Assembly (NCBI GenBank): GCA_023247445.1
Contig: JAHFGL010000010.1
Span: forward strand, 1-60,374
Reading direction: 5' to 3'
Length of the DNA: 60,374 bases
Source: Candidatus Omnitrophota bacterium
GTDB taxonomy: Bacteria; Omnitrophota; Gorgyraeia; Zapsychrales; Zapsychraceae
A program made the position numbers and the translations under genes. The notes under the pieces were generated by a model that saw only the letters and a list, made by a program, of their open reading frames with translations, was not told the DNA's origin and made no database searches. This document shows positions 25,642 to 33,852 of this stretch, in pieces (within the stretch, counting starts at the first letter, position 1; each line of letters opens with the position of its first letter).

Positions 25642-26023
25642 ATACTTTGTAACGCATCTGTTTGATCTTCACCGCCAAATTGGTATTGAGCAACTTCGTT
25701 ACTTCTTCCAAAACCCGCATTGATTCTTTGACACGTTGACTATTGGCATAGAAAACATCAGCCATCTTTTTTCGCTTTAATTCTAAACTTGTGCTTGCGC
25801 GCCCGACATCACCATCAATGTCACGTGCTTGAATGACAATCGAAATCTTCAAGCTAGCGATACACTGGGTTAATTCATGACGGATATTTTTAAAAGATCG
25901 GGCAAAGCTACTCTGATCTAATACAAATCGGCAAATATCTTCACAAACACGCAAACCTTCCTTCGTGCGATTAAAATTCGCATCGACAATGCGATAGATT
26001 TTTTGACTGGCTATTTGGCGCAC
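25607..26023 (-). CDS. thiD2: ThiD2-type domain protein (putative alternative HMP-phosphate kinase)
   Basis: This 138-residue all-helical protein has the motifs YRIVDANFNRTKEGLRVCEDICRFVL, RHELTQCI, ARDIDGDVG, NSQRVKESMRVLEEVTKL and KIKQMRYKVYALEKK. These match the ThiD2 domain, usually found fused N-terminal to ThiE. Here the same order is kept, but as two overlapping genes. ThiD2 has been proposed to phosphorylate HMP-P in place of ThiD. The assignment is from motif memory and gene context, without a search. Confidence 0.8.
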   Translation of the reverse strand: MRQIASQKIYRIVDANFNRTKEGLRVCEDICRFVLDQSSFARSFKNIRHELTQCIASLKISIVIQARDIDGDVGRASTSLELKRKKMADVFYANSQRVKESMRVLEEVTKLLNTNLAVKIKQMRYKVYALEKKVTQQL

Positions 26024-26499
26024 CGTTCACTAATTGTTTTGATGATATTTGTCGATGATAATCCATCAACATAGGTGATGAACTCAACTTTTCCGCCATG
26101 TGATTTGACACTCGCTGCGCCAACCACATCCTTGCCTTTCCAATCCGCCCCCTTAATCAAAACATCTGGCTTGATCGCTTCAATAACCTTTAAAGGCGTT
26201 TCTTCATTAAATATAGTTACAAAATCAACACACTCTAAAGCGGCTAGGACAGCCGCGCGTTGATTCTCTGAGACAATCGGCCGCTTCGGTCCCTTCAATT
26301 TTCTGACGGAACTATCACTATTTAATCCAATAATCAAAATGCGGGAATCTTTCTTTGCCGCTTCTAAATAACTAACATGGCCAAAATGTAAAATATCAAA
26401 ACAGCCGTTGGTAAAAGCGATCTCTTTTCCTTGCTTACGTAAGGAAAGAATTTTCTTTTTAAGCGTCGCGCTACTAACGATTTTATGTTTCGTATTCAC
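26011..26499 (-). CDS. rfaE2: D-glycero-beta-D-manno-heptose 1-phosphate adenylyltransferase
   Basis: This 162-residue nucleotidyltransferase has the cytidylyltransferase-fold motif TNGCFDILHFGHVSYLEAAK (HxGH), NSDSSVRKLKG and a C-terminal IKGADW...GLSSTNIIKTI, typical of the RfaE/HldE C-terminal domain. It activates heptose-1-phosphate with ATP to make ADP-heptose for LPS core. The kinase half is not fused. The start is GTG 26499. It follows gmhA by 5 bp, and the two are consecutive steps of one pathway. It overlaps thiD2 by 13 bp. Confidence 0.93.
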   Translation of the reverse strand: MNTKHKIVSSATLKKKILSLRKQGKEIAFTNGCFDILHFGHVSYLEAAKKDSRILIIGLNSDSSVRKLKGPKRPIVSENQRAAVLAALECVDFVTIFNEETPLKVIEAIKPDVLIKGADWKGKDVVGAASVKSHGGKVEFITYVDGLSSTNIIKTISERCAK

Positions 26500-26504
26500 A
26501 ATAA

Positions 26505-27071
26505 TTATTTAAATTGGTTTTCAACTAATTCACAAATTGAATGATAAATACAGATGTGGGATTCTTGAATGCGTGCCGTTACATTGGATGGAACAATAAC
26601 GCAGATATCAGAAATTTGGGCTAATTGACCGCCGCTACATCCCGTGAGCGTAATGGTTGTAAGTCCCATGGACTTCGCCTTTTTGACGGCCTCAACAACA
26701 TTTTTGGAATTGCCGCTGGTTGAAATCCCAAAGGCTATATCACCTTTTTGTCCAAGCCCTTCGATCTGGCGCGCAAAAACAATATCAAATGAATAGTCAT
26801 TGCCTAAGGCGGTAAGAATTGATGAGTCCGTCGTCAAAGCAATCGCCGCTAATGATTTTCGTTCCTTCTGAAAACGTCCAATAAATTCGGCGGCGATGTG
26901 TTGGCTATCGGCCGCGGATCCGCCATTGCCAAAAAATAAAAGTTTGCCACCATTTTTTAATGTTGTTGTAATCGATTCTACAATCGAAACAATTTTATCG
27001 ACATTGGATTTAAGCGTGGCCTCTTTAACGGCTATCGATTCTTTAAAAATATTTTCAATGCGTTCTTTCAT
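26505..27071 (-). CDS. gmhA: Phosphoheptose isomerase
   Basis: This 188-residue SIS-domain protein converts sedoheptulose-7-phosphate to heptose-7-phosphate, the first step of ADP-heptose synthesis. Motifs are LLFFGNGGSAADSQHIAAEFIGRF, the ALTTDSSILTALGNDYSFD segment, GISTSGNSKNV and the C-terminal QESHICIYHSICELVE with metal-site His and Glu. The ATG overlaps the phosphofructokinase stop in ATGA. Confidence 0.96.
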   Translation of the reverse strand: MKERIENIFKESIAVKEATLKSNVDKIVSIVESITTTLKNGGKLLFFGNGGSAADSQHIAAEFIGRFQKERKSLAAIALTTDSSILTALGNDYSFDIVFARQIEGLGQKGDIAFGISTSGNSKNVVEAVKKAKSMGLTTITLTGCSGGQLAQISDICVIVPSNVTARIQESHICIYHSICELVENQFK

Positions 27072-28108
27072 AGATTATTTTCCGTTACGGCTGAGAAAAC
27101 CTTGGATATTTCATAAAGGTCAAGATCAATTGACTTACGCTGCTTAACAGCTTCTTTAATATCAACTGAGCGAATCTTGTTGTCATGTAAGCTAACCATT
27201 TTTCCAAATTTACTTTCTTTAACTAATTCAACGGCTTTAACCCCAAAACGCGTACCGATGATGCGATCATACGCGGTTGGGATACCCCCGCGCTGGATAT
27301 ATCCAAGTACGCTTACGCGAGTTTCATAACCTGTTTTATCTTCGATTAGATTCGCTAAGAATTCTCCCATTTTTCCGACGCGATGTTTACCGCTGGTGTC
27401 ATCGCGATCAAAATCTGTATATCCTGCAACGCGGGCTCCTTCAGAAACCACGATGATACTAAATGATTTGCCACGTCCATGACGTAATCGCAAAGAATCG
27501 CAAATCTCGTCGATATTAATTGGAAACTCCGGCACCAAAATAATATCAGCCCCACCCGCGATTCCTGCCTCAAGGGCGATCCATCCGGTATAACGCCCCA
27601 TGACCTCAATAACAATGATGCGATGATGACTTTCGGCCGTTGTGTGAAGACGATCAATGCATTCGGTCGCGACATTAACAGCTGTATCAAAACCAAAGGC
27701 ATAATCCGTTCCCGAGAGCGCATTATCAATTGACTTTGGAACGCCAACAACACGGATAACATCCATCTCATGTAAATCAAGCGCAATTTTTAACGTGTCT
27801 TCGCCTCCAACAGCAATGACGGCGTCAATACCGCTGCGTTTATAATTCTCACTAATTTTTTTAATTTGATCAGCTTTAAGAGGAGAAACCATTCGGCTGG
27901 TTCCAAGAATGGTACCGCCGCGATCTAAGATGCCGGAGGTCAAACGAAGATCAAGAATGCGCATATCATTTTCAATTAGTCCCATCCATCCATTTTTTAT
28001 GCCCGTCACCACGCAACCTTCCTGCATTGCCTTACGCACCACCGCGCGAATCACTGAATTTAATCCAGGACAATCAGCGCCACCAGTTAAAATACCTATT
28101 TTCTTCAT
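27068..28108 (-). CDS. pfp: Phosphofructokinase with PPi-type specificity residues and an unusual active site
   Basis: This 346-residue PfkA-family enzyme phosphorylates fructose-6-phosphate. In the phosphoryl-donor region it reads GGEDT (D104) and VPKSID (K125). ATP enzymes have Gly at both positions, whereas Asp plus Lys marks PPi-dependent enzymes. The catalytic loop, normally TIDND, is SIDNA: the base D128 is kept but the second Asp is Ala130. The MGR motif (EVMGRYTGWIA), VSEGA and GYIQRGG are intact. The donor is probably pyrophosphate, but activity may be reduced or the enzyme may have a different role. RBS AAAGGAAAGG lies before the ATG. Confidence 0.85.
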   Translation of the reverse strand: MKKIGILTGGADCPGLNSVIRAVVRKAMQEGCVVTGIKNGWMGLIENDMRILDLRLTSGILDRGGTILGTSRMVSPLKADQIKKISENYKRSGIDAVIAVGGEDTLKIALDLHEMDVIRVVGVPKSIDNALSGTDYAFGFDTAVNVATECIDRLHTTAESHHRIIVIEVMGRYTGWIALEAGIAGGADIILVPEFPINIDEICDSLRLRHGRGKSFSIIVVSEGARVAGYTDFDRDDTSGKHRVGKMGEFLANLIEDKTGYETRVSVLGYIQRGGIPTAYDRIIGTRFGVKAVELVKESKFGKMVSLHDNKIRSVDIKEAVKQRKSIDLDLYEISKVFSAVTENNL

Positions 28109-28121
28109 GGCCTTTCCTTTT

Positions 28122-28245
28122 AAATTCCAACTTTACAAATCACAAATACCAAACAATCTACAAATCACAATAACCAATACGTTTGTCGCTTGTTCATTGG
28201 TATTTGTAAATTGTTTAGCATTTGGAATTTGTTTATTGTGATTTG
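28122..28245. repeat. Long imperfect palindrome between amaP and phosphofructokinase
   Basis: Perfect arms are CAAATCACAATAA (28161-28173) against TTATTGTGATTTG (28233-28245), and AAATTCCAA (28122-28130) against TTGGAATTT (28222-28230). Further partial repeats of the CAAATACCAA type run in both directions. The whole gap is AT-rich and can fold into long hairpins. It looks like a small palindromic repeat element; it may also weaken read-through in the operon. Confidence 0.7.
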
Positions 28246-28248
28246 CCA

Positions 28249-28860
28249 TTAAACACGATACCCTTGAAACGGAAAATATAGAGGCTTCTCATCAATCTTT
28301 TCTTTATCACTTGGTCCCTTGCTTTTGATTTCTTCTGTAATAATTCGGCCGACATAAATTGAAACTTTCATTTGTTCTTCAACGCCAACCGTATCTTGAA
28401 TCTTCTTTGTCACAATTCGCTGAACCCTGGCAGAGACTTCTGGAATATTTACTTCCGACGATAAATTTAATCTAATCTTTATATCCAACCCCTGTTTAGT
28501 TGCTTTGATTTCAGATCGGACAGCCTTTACTTCACTTAATCTTAAAACTGTTCGCTTAATAAGATCTTCAACCGCGATTAAAGAAACCGTCACGCGGCCA
28601 GAAGGATTATCAAAAGCGATGATCTTATCGCGATGAACATTGATCGAAAAAAATTGATAAAAAACAAGATTAAACACAAGTAGCGCCCCAGCAAAAACGC
28701 CAACACCAAATCGTAAATGATCATTAAAATAAATACTGTTGAGTGCGTCTACGACAAAATCAATGTTTAACCAATGTAAAACAAAAAGCATAACAAAACA
28801 TCCGACAAATAAAATCAAAGTCACATACGTTAAAATCGCGATACGTTGAAAGAAAGTCAT
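28249..28860 (-). CDS. amaP: AmaP-like membrane anchor of Asp23
   Basis: This 203-residue protein has two N-terminal membrane helices (YVTLILFVGCFVMLFVLHWL and FGVGVFAGALLVFNLVFYQFF). The following cytoplasmic domain includes GRVTVSLIAVEDLIKRTV and a TGVEEQ-like VGVEEQMKVSIYVGRI, resembling AmaP (DUF2273-adjacent alkaline-shock anchor). It overlaps the Asp23 gene in ATGA. AmaP tethers Asp23 to the membrane in Gram-positive bacteria. Confidence 0.8.
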   Translation of the reverse strand: MTFFQRIAILTYVTLILFVGCFVMLFVLHWLNIDFVVDALNSIYFNDHLRFGVGVFAGALLVFNLVFYQFFSINVHRDKIIAFDNPSGRVTVSLIAVEDLIKRTVLRLSEVKAVRSEIKATKQGLDIKIRLNLSSEVNIPEVSARVQRIVTKKIQDTVGVEEQMKVSIYVGRIITEEIKSKGPSDKEKIDEKPLYFPFQGYRV

Positions 28861-29213
28861 TGGACCCCCCTTTCAATGCCATGAATAGAGACATTGATCC
28901 CCTTTAATTTTATATCCACCATCTTTTCAATGGCGAATTTAACAGTATCTTGAATTTCGGTGGCAACATGAGGAATATTTAATCCGAATCGGACAATGAC
29001 CTTGACATCTAAACTCACATCACCGTTTTCATCAATATTAACATCAACGCCAGGATACATTTTGTATTCAAAGGCTTTTAGAAATTTACTGGCAATATTA
29101 TCTTGAACAAGAGTCACCCCTTCAATAGATGCCACGGCTGAGGCGACAATTTCGGCCAACGCCTGTTTGTGAACTTTAATGGACCCTAGATCAAGATTGT
29201 TCAGCTGTCTCAT
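28857..29213 (-). CDS. Asp23/Gls24 family envelope-stress protein
   Basis: This 118-residue protein has the pattern [28 protein letters not shown], then [28 protein letters not shown] and a final [11 protein letters not shown], the standard Asp23 fold. I start at ATG 29213, with AAGGAAG before it; a longer in-frame start at 29267 would overlap accC more deeply. It is translated with AmaP. The pair sits right after accC, as also seen in Firmicutes. Confidence 0.88.
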   Translation of the reverse strand: MRQLNNLDLGSIKVHKQALAEIVASAVASIEGVTLVQDNIASKFLKAFEYKMYPGVDVNIDENGDVSLDVKVIVRFGLNIPHVATEIQDTVKFAIEKMVDIKLKGINVSIHGIERGVQ

Positions 29214-30570
29214 TGATGCGACTTCCTTCCGGTTTAATAATTTTTTCGAGAAAATGTGTTGTAACACGTCCTTCTAAAAATAATGGATGATTTAAGATTT
29301 TTGAATGTAAACCAATCGTTGTTTTAATCGGACTGATATAAAATTCTTCTAAAGCGCGGCTCATAATACTAATGGCTTCACGTCGATTTTTTCCAAAGGT
29401 AATGAGCTTTGCCACCATCGAATCATAATTAGGCGGAATCTTGTAGCCTGTATAAATATGCGTATCGACACGCACCCCCGGTCCGCCAGGCAAATTAAGC
29501 TGTTCAATTTTTCCCGGCGAAGGAATAAAACCATTGTCAGGATCCTCGGCATTAATTCGGCATTCAATCGCCGCGCCATGTATTTTAACATCATCTTGCT
29601 TAATCTTTAATTTTTCTCCGGCCGCAATCTTTAACTGTTCTTTAACAATATCAATGCCTGTTACCATCTCTGTTACGGGATGTTCAACCTGAATACGCGT
29701 ATTCATTTCCATAAAATAAAATTCGCCATGGCTATCTAACAAAAATTCAATGGTCCCAACATTACGATAATTGACTGACTTAGCTGCACGAACTGCAGCA
29801 TCGCCCATTCTTTTTCTTAATTTGCTGTCGAGCGCTGGCGAAGGGGCTTCTTCCAACAACTTTTGATGCCGACGCTGAATACTGCAATCACGCTCGCCTA
29901 AATGAATAATGTTGCCATAATGATCCGCCATGATTTGAAATTCAATGTGACGCGGGTCTTGAAGATATTTTTCAATATAAACATCCGGGTTGCCGAAGTT
30001 TGCCTCCGCTTCCTTTTGCGCCATTGTAAAAGAACTGACGAGCGTCACATCATTGTGGCAAACGCGCATCCCCTTACCACCACCACCGGCCGACGCTTTG
30101 ATAATAACGGGATAACGAATTTTTTTGGCAATATCAAGCGCCTCTTCTTTGGTTTTAACAACGCCTTTGCCACCGGGTGTTAAAGGAACACCAATTTTAC
30201 GCATTGTTTGTTTGGCGATAACCTTGTCTCCCATCGCGCGAATAGCTTGTGGCGTTGGGCCGATAAAATTAATATTACACGATTGACAAATTTCAGCAAA
30301 ATGGGCATTCTCAGCTAAAAATCCATACCCAGGATGAATGGCTTCGACATCTGTCACTTCAGCGGCAGAAATAATAGCGGGAATGTTTAAATAACTATCA
30401 GCGCTTGGGGCTGGGCCAATGCAAACCGCTTCATCGGCAAAGCGCACATGGGAAGAATCACGATCGACTTCCGAATAAACCGCAACCGTTTTGATATTGA
30501 GTTCTCGGCAGGCACGGATAATACGTAAAGCAATCTCACCACGATTAGCAATTAATATTTTGGAAAACAT
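29191..30570 (-). CDS. accC: Acetyl-CoA carboxylase biotin carboxylase subunit
   Basis: This 459-residue ATP-grasp enzyme carboxylates biotin on AccB. Motifs are [33 protein letters not shown], the glycine-rich ATP loop [23 protein letters not shown], the [18 protein letters not shown] active site and [11 protein letters not shown]. It is 30 bp after accB. Length is about normal (around 450). Confidence 0.97.
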   Translation of the reverse strand: MFSKILIANRGEIALRIIRACRELNIKTVAVYSEVDRDSSHVRFADEAVCIGPAPSADSYLNIPAIISAAEVTDVEAIHPGYGFLAENAHFAEICQSCNINFIGPTPQAIRAMGDKVIAKQTMRKIGVPLTPGGKGVVKTKEEALDIAKKIRYPVIIKASAGGGGKGMRVCHNDVTLVSSFTMAQKEAEANFGNPDVYIEKYLQDPRHIEFQIMADHYGNIIHLGERDCSIQRRHQKLLEEAPSPALDSKLRKRMGDAAVRAAKSVNYRNVGTIEFLLDSHGEFYFMEMNTRIQVEHPVTEMVTGIDIVKEQLKIAAGEKLKIKQDDVKIHGAAIECRINAEDPDNGFIPSPGKIEQLNLPGGPGVRVDTHIYTGYKIPPNYDSMVAKLITFGKNRREAISIMSRALEEFYISPIKTTIGLHSKILNHPLFLEGRVTTHFLEKIIKPEGSRINETAEQS

Positions 30571-30600
30571 AAGATTATCAAATGATCAGGTGAAAAATTA

Positions 30601-31053
30601 TTAGGTCGTTTCAACGACAAAAAGTACCTGCCCAAATTCAACGGGCTGAGCATTATCAATTAACGATTCAACAACCTTACCGCGAACTTCAGATTTAATT
30701 TCATTCATCAGCTTCATGGCTTCAACAATACAAACAACTTGCCCAACTTCAACAGTTTGTCCCACCTCAATAAATGGCGGCGTTTCAGGAGATGGTGATC
30801 GATAAAAAGTTCCAACCATTGGCGACTTAATATCTTTTCGATTTGGATTAACAGGTTGTTCCCCTTCTAAACCAGCTTTAACAGAATGGGGTGTTTCAAT
30901 ACGATAGGAAATAGGCGTGCGGGGCATCATTTCGGAAATTTCTGAGGAGGATTTCTTGAGCTTGACCTTCATTCCATCTCGTTCAATTTCAATTTCCGCC
31001 AGATCATTTTCATTCATCAAATTAATGATTTCTTTTATTTCTTTAAGGTTCAT
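30601..31053 (-). CDS. accB: Biotin carboxyl carrier protein of acetyl-CoA carboxylase
   Basis: This 150-residue protein has an N-terminal helical part (MNLKEIKEIINLMNENDLAEIEIE), a Pro-rich linker and the C-terminal biotinyl domain with the target Lys in VEAMKLMNEIKSE. A thumb-like segment GTFYRSPSPETPPF precedes it, as in E. coli BCCP. The ATG overlaps the efp stop in ATGA. Confidence 0.97.
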   Translation of the reverse strand: MNLKEIKEIINLMNENDLAEIEIERDGMKVKLKKSSSEISEMMPRTPISYRIETPHSVKAGLEGEQPVNPNRKDIKSPMVGTFYRSPSPETPPFIEVGQTVEVGQVVCIVEAMKLMNEIKSEVRGKVVESLIDNAQPVEFGQVLFVVETT

Positions 31054-31616
31054 TTTTTTACCCTTTCGACATATTCTCCAGATCTTGTGTCGATCCTAAC
31101 CCAATCACCTTTGGCAATAAATAATGGTGCATAAACCGTTGCCCCTGTATCAATCTTAACGGGCTTGGTGCCAGCCCGAGAAGAATCTCCCTTTAACCCA
31201 GGATCAGCTTCCATAATTTCTGTAATAATAAAATTAGGAAGTTCAATCTTTAAAACTTTATTGTTGTAACAAATTCCTAAAACTTCCATATTCTCCTGTA
31301 AAAATTTAATATTATCACCCAAAACCTCTTCAGGAATGACAACTTCTTCATAGGTTGAATGGTCCATAAAATGATGTCCGTCCGCACTCTGATAAAGATT
31401 TTGCAATTTTCGTTCTTCTAGCTCAATATCATCCAGGGAATCTGACGATCGGAAGGTTCTTTCTAAGACCTGCAGTGTTTTAAGATTTTTTACTCTAACG
31501 CGGACAAACGCAGCGCCTTTGCCAGGCTTGACATGGTTAAATTCTTGGACCAAAAAGATTTGGCCGTCAATCATCAGCCCCATGCCAGATTCAATTTCAT
31601 TAATCGATATTCCCAC
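31050..31616 (-). CDS. efp: Translation elongation factor P
   Basis: This 188-residue, three-domain protein relieves ribosome stalling at Pro runs. The tip loop reads VKPGKGAAFVR, with Lys33 in the place of the modified Lys or Arg. The C-terminal signature GASVYAPLFI-like segment appears as GATVYAPLFIAKGDWVRIDTRSGEYVERV. No EpmA or other modification gene is in the window. It overlaps pepP by 17 bp. Confidence 0.96.
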   Translation of the reverse strand: MGISINEIESGMGLMIDGQIFLVQEFNHVKPGKGAAFVRVRVKNLKTLQVLERTFRSSDSLDDIELEERKLQNLYQSADGHHFMDHSTYEEVVIPEEVLGDNIKFLQENMEVLGICYNNKVLKIELPNFIITEIMEADPGLKGDSSRAGTKPVKIDTGATVYAPLFIAKGDWVRIDTRSGEYVERVKK

Positions 31617-32661
31617 TTAACACCTTTCCCTTATCTTTTTGAACTAAAACCATATCTTCAATGCGAATCCCAAATTTATTCGGTAAGTAAACGCCAGGCT
31701 CTACTGTCACGATCATGCCTTCTTTTAAAATCGCATTGCTATTTTGCGAAAGCCTTGGATTTTCGTGAATCTCAAGCCCTACGCCGTGGCCTAACGAATG
31801 TCCAAAATATTGATCTAACTTATTTTTTGCTAACGAGTTACGAGCCTCTCGATCAACGTCAGCAACTGAAATTCCAGCTTTAATTTTAGCAATCGCGATT
31901 TGCTGCGCTTCTCGAACAGATGCGTTTACTTTTTCTACAAGAGGCGTTATTCTACCTAAAAAGAACATACGTGTCAAGTCGGACTTATAGCCATTTACGT
32001 CAATTCCGATGTCAATCAGCACTGGTTCGTTATTTTTGATTTTTCGATTCGTTACTTTAGCATGCGGATAACAGGAGTTAGGTCCTGAGGCGATAATAGG
32101 GCTAAAAGAAAATCCACATCCTCTGGATTTTACATAATTTTCCAGCTTTAAAAAGACGTCTTGCTCCGTAACACCAGGCTTAATAACCCCCTTCAAGAAT
32201 TTAAGCGTATCCGCATGAACTTTTAGCGCCTTTTTAACCTGATTAACTTCATAAGTATCCTTAATTTCTCGAAAATTCTCGACTAGATTACTGGTTGGAA
32301 CCAATTTGATCGTTTTAGGACATTTTTCAGTTAATGTTCGATATTGCGCAAGTGTGATATGGCGATCATCAAACCCAATTGATTTAATTTTCTGCTCAGC
32401 TGCTGTTTCAAAAAGAGTTTGATAAATAGATTTGGTATATTGTTTAATCGCAATGCCTTTAAGTCCTCTTTGCGCTTCCAAAATATATCGAAAATCAGTG
32501 ATATAAAATGATTTTTGGGGCGTGACGAACAACCAAGACTCGCTGGCTGGAAAATTTGTCAGATAAGTGATATTGACGTCTTTTACAACGAGAAAGGCAT
32601 CAATTTTATGTTGGGCAAACGTTGCGGTAAGTTGTTTAATTCTTGAATTCACCAAGAGCAC
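31600..32661 (-). CDS. pepP: M24 family Xaa-Pro aminopeptidase
   Basis: This 353-residue protein has a creatinase-like N-terminal domain and a pita-bread C-terminal domain. The dinuclear metal ligands are visible: D and D in IDIGIDVNGYKSDLTRMF, H in GHSLGHGVGLEIHE, and E in VTVEPGVY and E in IRIEDMVLV. It removes the N-terminal residue before Pro. It lies next to efp, an arrangement common in many bacteria. Confidence 0.94.
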   Translation of the reverse strand: MLLVNSRIKQLTATFAQHKIDAFLVVKDVNITYLTNFPASESWLFVTPQKSFYITDFRYILEAQRGLKGIAIKQYTKSIYQTLFETAAEQKIKSIGFDDRHITLAQYRTLTEKCPKTIKLVPTSNLVENFREIKDTYEVNQVKKALKVHADTLKFLKGVIKPGVTEQDVFLKLENYVKSRGCGFSFSPIIASGPNSCYPHAKVTNRKIKNNEPVLIDIGIDVNGYKSDLTRMFFLGRITPLVEKVNASVREAQQIAIAKIKAGISVADVDREARNSLAKNKLDQYFGHSLGHGVGLEIHENPRLSQNSNAILKEGMIVTVEPGVYLPNKFGIRIEDMVLVQKDKGKVLSGNID

Positions 32662-32668
32662 CCGAGAA

Positions 32669-33109
32669 TTATTTGTTTAATAGGTTAATGATCGCTTGTA
32701 ATCCAAGAATATAACTGTTTGGTCCAAAGCCGGTGACCTGCCCATGGCAGACGGGCGCAATGAGGGATGTATGCCGAAATTCTTCTCGGGCAAAGATGTT
32801 GGACAAATGCACTTCAACGGTAGGAATGTTGTTCGCGGCAACCGCATCGCGGATCGCAATGCTGGTGTGCGTATACGCCGCAGGGTTCATTAGAATAGCT
32901 TTGATATTATTGGTCTTGGCTTTGCCAATAATATCAACAATTTCACCCTCATGATTCGACTGAAAAATCTCTAAACTGACATTGTTGGCTTGGGCTAATT
33001 TCGTTAAAGAAGCATTAATCTCATCAAGTGTCGTTTTACCATAAACATTCTGTTCTCGCTGACCTAATAAATTTAAATTGGGGCCATGAATGACTAAAAC
33101 TTTATTCAT
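32669..33109 (-). CDS. aroQ: Type II 3-dehydroquinate dehydratase
   Basis: This 146-residue dodecameric-type enzyme is the third step of the shikimate pathway. Motifs are [16 protein letters not shown], the catalytic Tyr in [31 protein letters not shown] and [15 protein letters not shown]. It is complete. aroB (the previous step) is at 15815. Confidence 0.97.
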   Translation of the reverse strand: MNKVLVIHGPNLNLLGQREQNVYGKTTLDEINASLTKLAQANNVSLEIFQSNHEGEIVDIIGKAKTNNIKAILMNPAAYTHTSIAIRDAVAANNIPTVEVHLSNIFAREEFRHTSLIAPVCHGQVTGFGPNSYILGLQAIINLLNK

Positions 33110-33130
33110 ATTTTTTCTCCAAACGATTAA

Positions 33131-33286
33131 CTATTTTTGGGCTTCCTCAACTAACATAACAGGGATTCCATCTTTAATCGGATACTTACGCCCGCAGGAC
33201 GAACACACAATCTTACCATTTGCTTCTTTGACATCCCCGCGACAAGCCGGACAGGCTAAGATGCTTAACAATTCCTTGTCGATCAT
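33131..33286 (-). CDS. Trm112-like zinc-ribbon protein (51 aa)
   Basis: A 51-codon frame starts at ATG 33286 (overlapping the DUF1844 stop in ATGA) and stops at 33131. It begins MIDKELLSILACPACRG and continues with CSSCGRKYPIKDGIPVML, the bacterial Trm112/YcaR family pattern with two Cys pairs (C12/C15 and C28/C31). Such proteins act as small zinc-ribbon partners of methyltransferases or are of unknown role. It was not apparent from longer frames. Confidence 0.92.
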   Translation of the reverse strand: MIDKELLSILACPACRGDVKEANGKIVCSSCGRKYPIKDGIPVMLVEEAQK

Positions 33287-33747
33287 GCTACGCCTTCGCG
33301 TTTATAAAGCTCAATAAATTTCATTTGTAGCTGATATAAAGATGTGTTTAAAACATCTCCCTCTTTTTTTGTCAGATTGCCTTTTGTTTTTTCTCGAAGC
33401 ATGGCCAAAGTATCAATAATAAATTTAGCCTGCTCAAGATTAGTCTCTGGCATATTCGTCATTGGGTTTGGAATTTCCCCCAAGAAAATCATCGCCTGGT
33501 ACGCTAAGCTGGAAATATAGTTTAAAAAATTAATTTGCGATTCGCTGGATTCTCCTGCCTCTTCTTGGGAATCTTGGGCTTGATCTTGAGTTGAAGATTG
33601 AGGCGCTTGTTGATCTGTCGATTGTGGATGCTCCTGTGTGGAAGATCGTTGGGGTTGTTCACGGCTGCCCGCAACTACTTTTAACTTTTCCTTTTCTTGT
33701 TGAGCCGTTTCCTTCCAAGACTCATCAACATATTTTTCTCGATCCAT
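33283..33747 (-). CDS. DUF1844 domain protein
   Basis: This 154-residue protein has a charged and Gln/Ser-rich low-complexity N-terminal half (residues 25-70) and a C-terminal helical DUF1844 domain. The domain includes INFLNYISSLAYQAMIFLGEIPNP and FIIDTLAMLREKTKGNL. Its function is unknown. It is the first gene of the long operon and overlaps the Trm112-like gene. Confidence 0.9.
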   Translation of the reverse strand: MDREKYVDESWKETAQQEKEKLKVVAGSREQPQRSSTQEHPQSTDQQAPQSSTQDQAQDSQEEAGESSESQINFLNYISSLAYQAMIFLGEIPNPMTNMPETNLEQAKFIIDTLAMLREKTKGNLTKKEGDVLNTSLYQLQMKFIELYKREGVA

Positions 33748-33793
33748 AACGACAACTCCTGTTTTGCAAAGATTTTCCTCTTTAAGCGCGTCT

Positions 33794-33822
33794 AGATTAT
33801 CATTTCAGATAACCATTGTCAA
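33794..33822 (-). promoter_or_regulatory. Promoter of the DUF1844-to-thiE operon
   Basis: On the minus strand there is a perfect TTGACA (33822-33817). The -10 box is either GATAAT (33801-33796, spacer 15) or TAATCT (33799-33794, spacer 17). It is the only good promoter seen between the TonB-like gene and DUF1844. AGGAG precedes the DUF1844 ATG. Confidence 0.55.
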
Positions 33823-33852
33823 TCGTGGACAAAAGGCCCTTCTTGGCTATTT

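Noticed and set aside
25012-26023. TPP riboswitch upstream of the thiamine genes
   Set aside because: thiD2 and thiE overlap each other and upstream genes; no leader of sufficient length and no THI-box-like sequence is present.
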